From Atopobium sp. (GTDB lineage: Bacteria > Actinomycetota > Coriobacteriia > Coriobacteriales > Atopobiaceae), in assembly GCA_015259035.1 (NCBI GenBank), contig JABZHC010000011.1, positions 1-22,455 of the forward strand: a stretch of DNA of 22,455 nt, written 5' to 3'. Below the pieces are notes generated by a model. The model was not told the origin of the DNA, searched no databases, and saw only the letters and a program-made list of their open reading frames with translations. The translations under genes and the position numbers were made by a program. This document shows, piece by piece, positions 21,401 through 22,455 of the stretch (the first letter of the stretch is position 1; every line of letters starts with the position of its first letter).

Positions 21401-21874
21401 ATGGCAGAGAATAACCTCTTTGGTTTTGGTAAGAAAAAGCGTCCAGCTCAAGTTCCACCTACTGTCTCTCGTAATGGGGAATCTTCTACTTCTCCACGTG
21501 AGGTACGAGGTCGTCACGCAGCTGTTGGAAGCCGTGCACAGGCGCAGCGTAGGATGACGCAAGATCGCCCAACAAATCCCGTTAACCATGCCCGTGCAGA
21601 TGCCGCTCGTGCACGTGGTCGAGCAAGAACTGCTTACGGCAATCACTATGGCACGCTCAACCCCAGAGATGAAGCTCAGGCAGCATATGCGGCTAGAAGA
21701 CGTCGTTCTTCTCGCATGAGACTGGGTCGTGTGGCGCTGGCAGTATTGCTTGCAGCCATCATCTTGTGGGTAGTGTTTACGCTGGTAAGTTCATGCAGCC
21801 CAGGAGGCGCTTTTGCGCATGCTCAGGCGCTTGATCCTACCGTTACCCTGACTGGTTCCGTGAAGGTCGGATAG
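21401..21874 (+). CDS. Small basic single-pass membrane protein, unknown function
   Basis: 157 aa, ATG 21401 with AAGGA six bases upstream. I do not recognise the family. The N-terminal 105 residues are hydrophilic and very Arg/Ala-rich (for example ARADAARARGRARTA and AAYAARRRRSSRMRLGR). One hydrophobic helix follows (VALAVLLAAIILWVVFTLV), then a short tail that starts with SSCSPGG. By the positive-inside rule the basic part is cytosolic and the tail outside. The cytosolic part might bind nucleic acid or acidic lipid, but that is inference from charge alone. It converges on the GH25 gene, with 47 bp between them. Confidence 0.65.
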   Translation: MAENNLFGFGKKKRPAQVPPTVSRNGESSTSPREVRGRHAAVGSRAQAQRRMTQDRPTNPVNHARADAARARGRARTAYGNHYGTLNPRDEAQAAYAARRRRSSRMRLGRVALAVLLAAIILWVVFTLVSSCSPGGAFAHAQALDPTVTLTGSVKVG

Positions 21875-21921
21875 CCTTATAAGCTGCGTCGCGTTTAGCA
21901 TTTGTGGCTGGCGTGGCAGCT

Positions 21922-22455
21922 CTACTTTGGACTCTTACTTGTAGAGACGCGTGAGAAGTCTAAATTCAAATCAACTGAACCGGTAATACCGTCAACTTGT
22001 CCTGTTGAGGTGTATTGCCATATCAAAAAGTTAAAGTTTACGTCTGGCTGATCAACGTATTGTGCCAGCCAAATAGGCTCGTCAAGCGAGACCAGGTCAA
22101 AGCGATTTAGATCAACTTTGTTGCCGTACACAATGACACGATATCCTGCTTCTTGAATGGTGGTGCAAAACGCGCGCGCAATTGCGTTAGTTTCTGCGGG
22201 GGAAAGGTTGTCGGCGCGACCGCTGTAATCGGGAGAAGGCTCCAGGTCAAACGCAACAGGAAGGGCAAGCTTTGTAACTCCCGCTTCCCGTAACTGCTGC
22301 AGAACAAAAGCAGCCTCCTCGCGAGCTTCTTCCACGTTAATAGCCTGTGAGAAGAAGTACACACCTACATCAAGACCTGCGCTTTGTGCACCCTTTAGGT
22401 TGGTTTCAAACAGCTCGTCCGCACGAATACCACCCACGGTGGAGCCACGGTAGCC
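21922..22455 (-). CDS. GH25 muramidase (lysozyme), C-terminal part
   Basis: The frame is open to the window edge, so the gene begins outside; the internal ATG-like starts are not real. The visible 177 codons are the second half of a GH25 (Cpl-1/LytC-like) lysozyme domain, which cleaves the MurNAc-GlcNAc bond of peptidoglycan. Seen in order: GYRGSTVGGIRADELFETN, GVYFFSQAINVEEAREEA, the conserved strand FDLEPSPDY carrying an acidic residue of the active site, VIVYGNKV, PIWLAQY and the end motif IWQYTSTGQVDGI...VDLNLDF. The first catalytic Asp region is outside the window. The protein ends soon after the domain, so any cell-wall-binding or membrane part must be N-terminal. Confidence 0.88.
   Translation of the reverse strand, partial: GYRGSTVGGIRADELFETNLKGAQSAGLDVGVYFFSQAINVEEAREEAAFVLQQLREAGVTKLALPVAFDLEPSPDYSGRADNLSPAETNAIARAFCTTIQEAGYRVIVYGNKVDLNRFDLVSLDEPIWLAQYVDQPDVNFNFLIWQYTSTGQVDGITGSVDLNLDFSRVSTSKSPK

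Overview
The window reads as a chromosomal segment of an anaerobic, moderately GC-balanced Gram-positive actinobacterium, most likely class Coriobacteriia and near Atopobium/Lancefieldella/Olsenella. This placement is inferred from protein flavour and codon use: a CBS/DRTGG-type family II pyrophosphatase, an OatA-type acetyltransferase, a GH25 muramidase and a sulfatase-fold lipoteichoic-acid-synthase-like protein. No rRNA or other marker settles it. There is no tRNA, rRNA, CRISPR array, phage module or transposase. It is mostly a mosaic of single genes and two-gene operons, but the spaces between genes carry unusual repeats.

Layout. 1-747: 3' end of a sulfatase/LTA-synthase-like gene (+). 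It converges on a large hypothetical gene (2627-927, -) with a possible LOTUS-like N-terminus and DUF3825-like C-terminus; between them lie three CGAGAAA(C/T)CC repeats and a bidirectional terminator. 2773-4176: membrane-anchored glycerophosphodiester phosphodiesterase (+). 4363-6258: Zn/Cd/Pb P-type ATPase (+) behind a palindromic ArsR-type operator candidate. 7842-6360: operon on the minus strand encoding a YfbR-like 5'-deoxynucleotidase and TrmB. 8123-9370: metal-dependent amidohydrolase (+). 9495-10640: CobW/YjiA-type G3E GTPase (+). 10723-11574: Sir2 deacylase (+), which converges on ppaC (13381-11714, -) across a second repeat cluster and terminator. 13633-16240: overlapping gene pair, a membrane MORN-repeat protein and an OatA-like O-acetyltransferase (+). 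16241-16870: 630 bp without a credible gene but rich in structure: tandem repeats, a 23-bp perfect inverted repeat with a third direct copy, and a GC-rich degenerate repeat. 16871-18550: ettA (+). 18726-19241: ferritin (+). 19255-19314: six tandem 10-bp repeats. 21249-19318: minus-strand operon of L-asparaginase and an EamA/DMT permease. 21401-21874: small basic membrane protein (+). 22455-21922: 3' part of a GH25 muramidase (-).

Themes. Several genes serve the cell envelope (LTA-synthase-like, GDPD, MORN/OatA pair, GH25), metal handling (P-type ATPase, CobW-type GTPase, ferritin) and NAD/nucleotide/phosphate housekeeping (Sir2, YfbR, PpaC). The most noteworthy signal is non-coding. A short motif, core GGCGAGAAACCCG, recurs far above random expectation; it is clustered between convergent genes beside terminators and also scattered in coding sequence on both strands. 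This resembles a DNA-uptake-type or other genome-wide signal. A second notable element is the three-copy repeat upstream of ettA, which could fold into two alternative hairpins.
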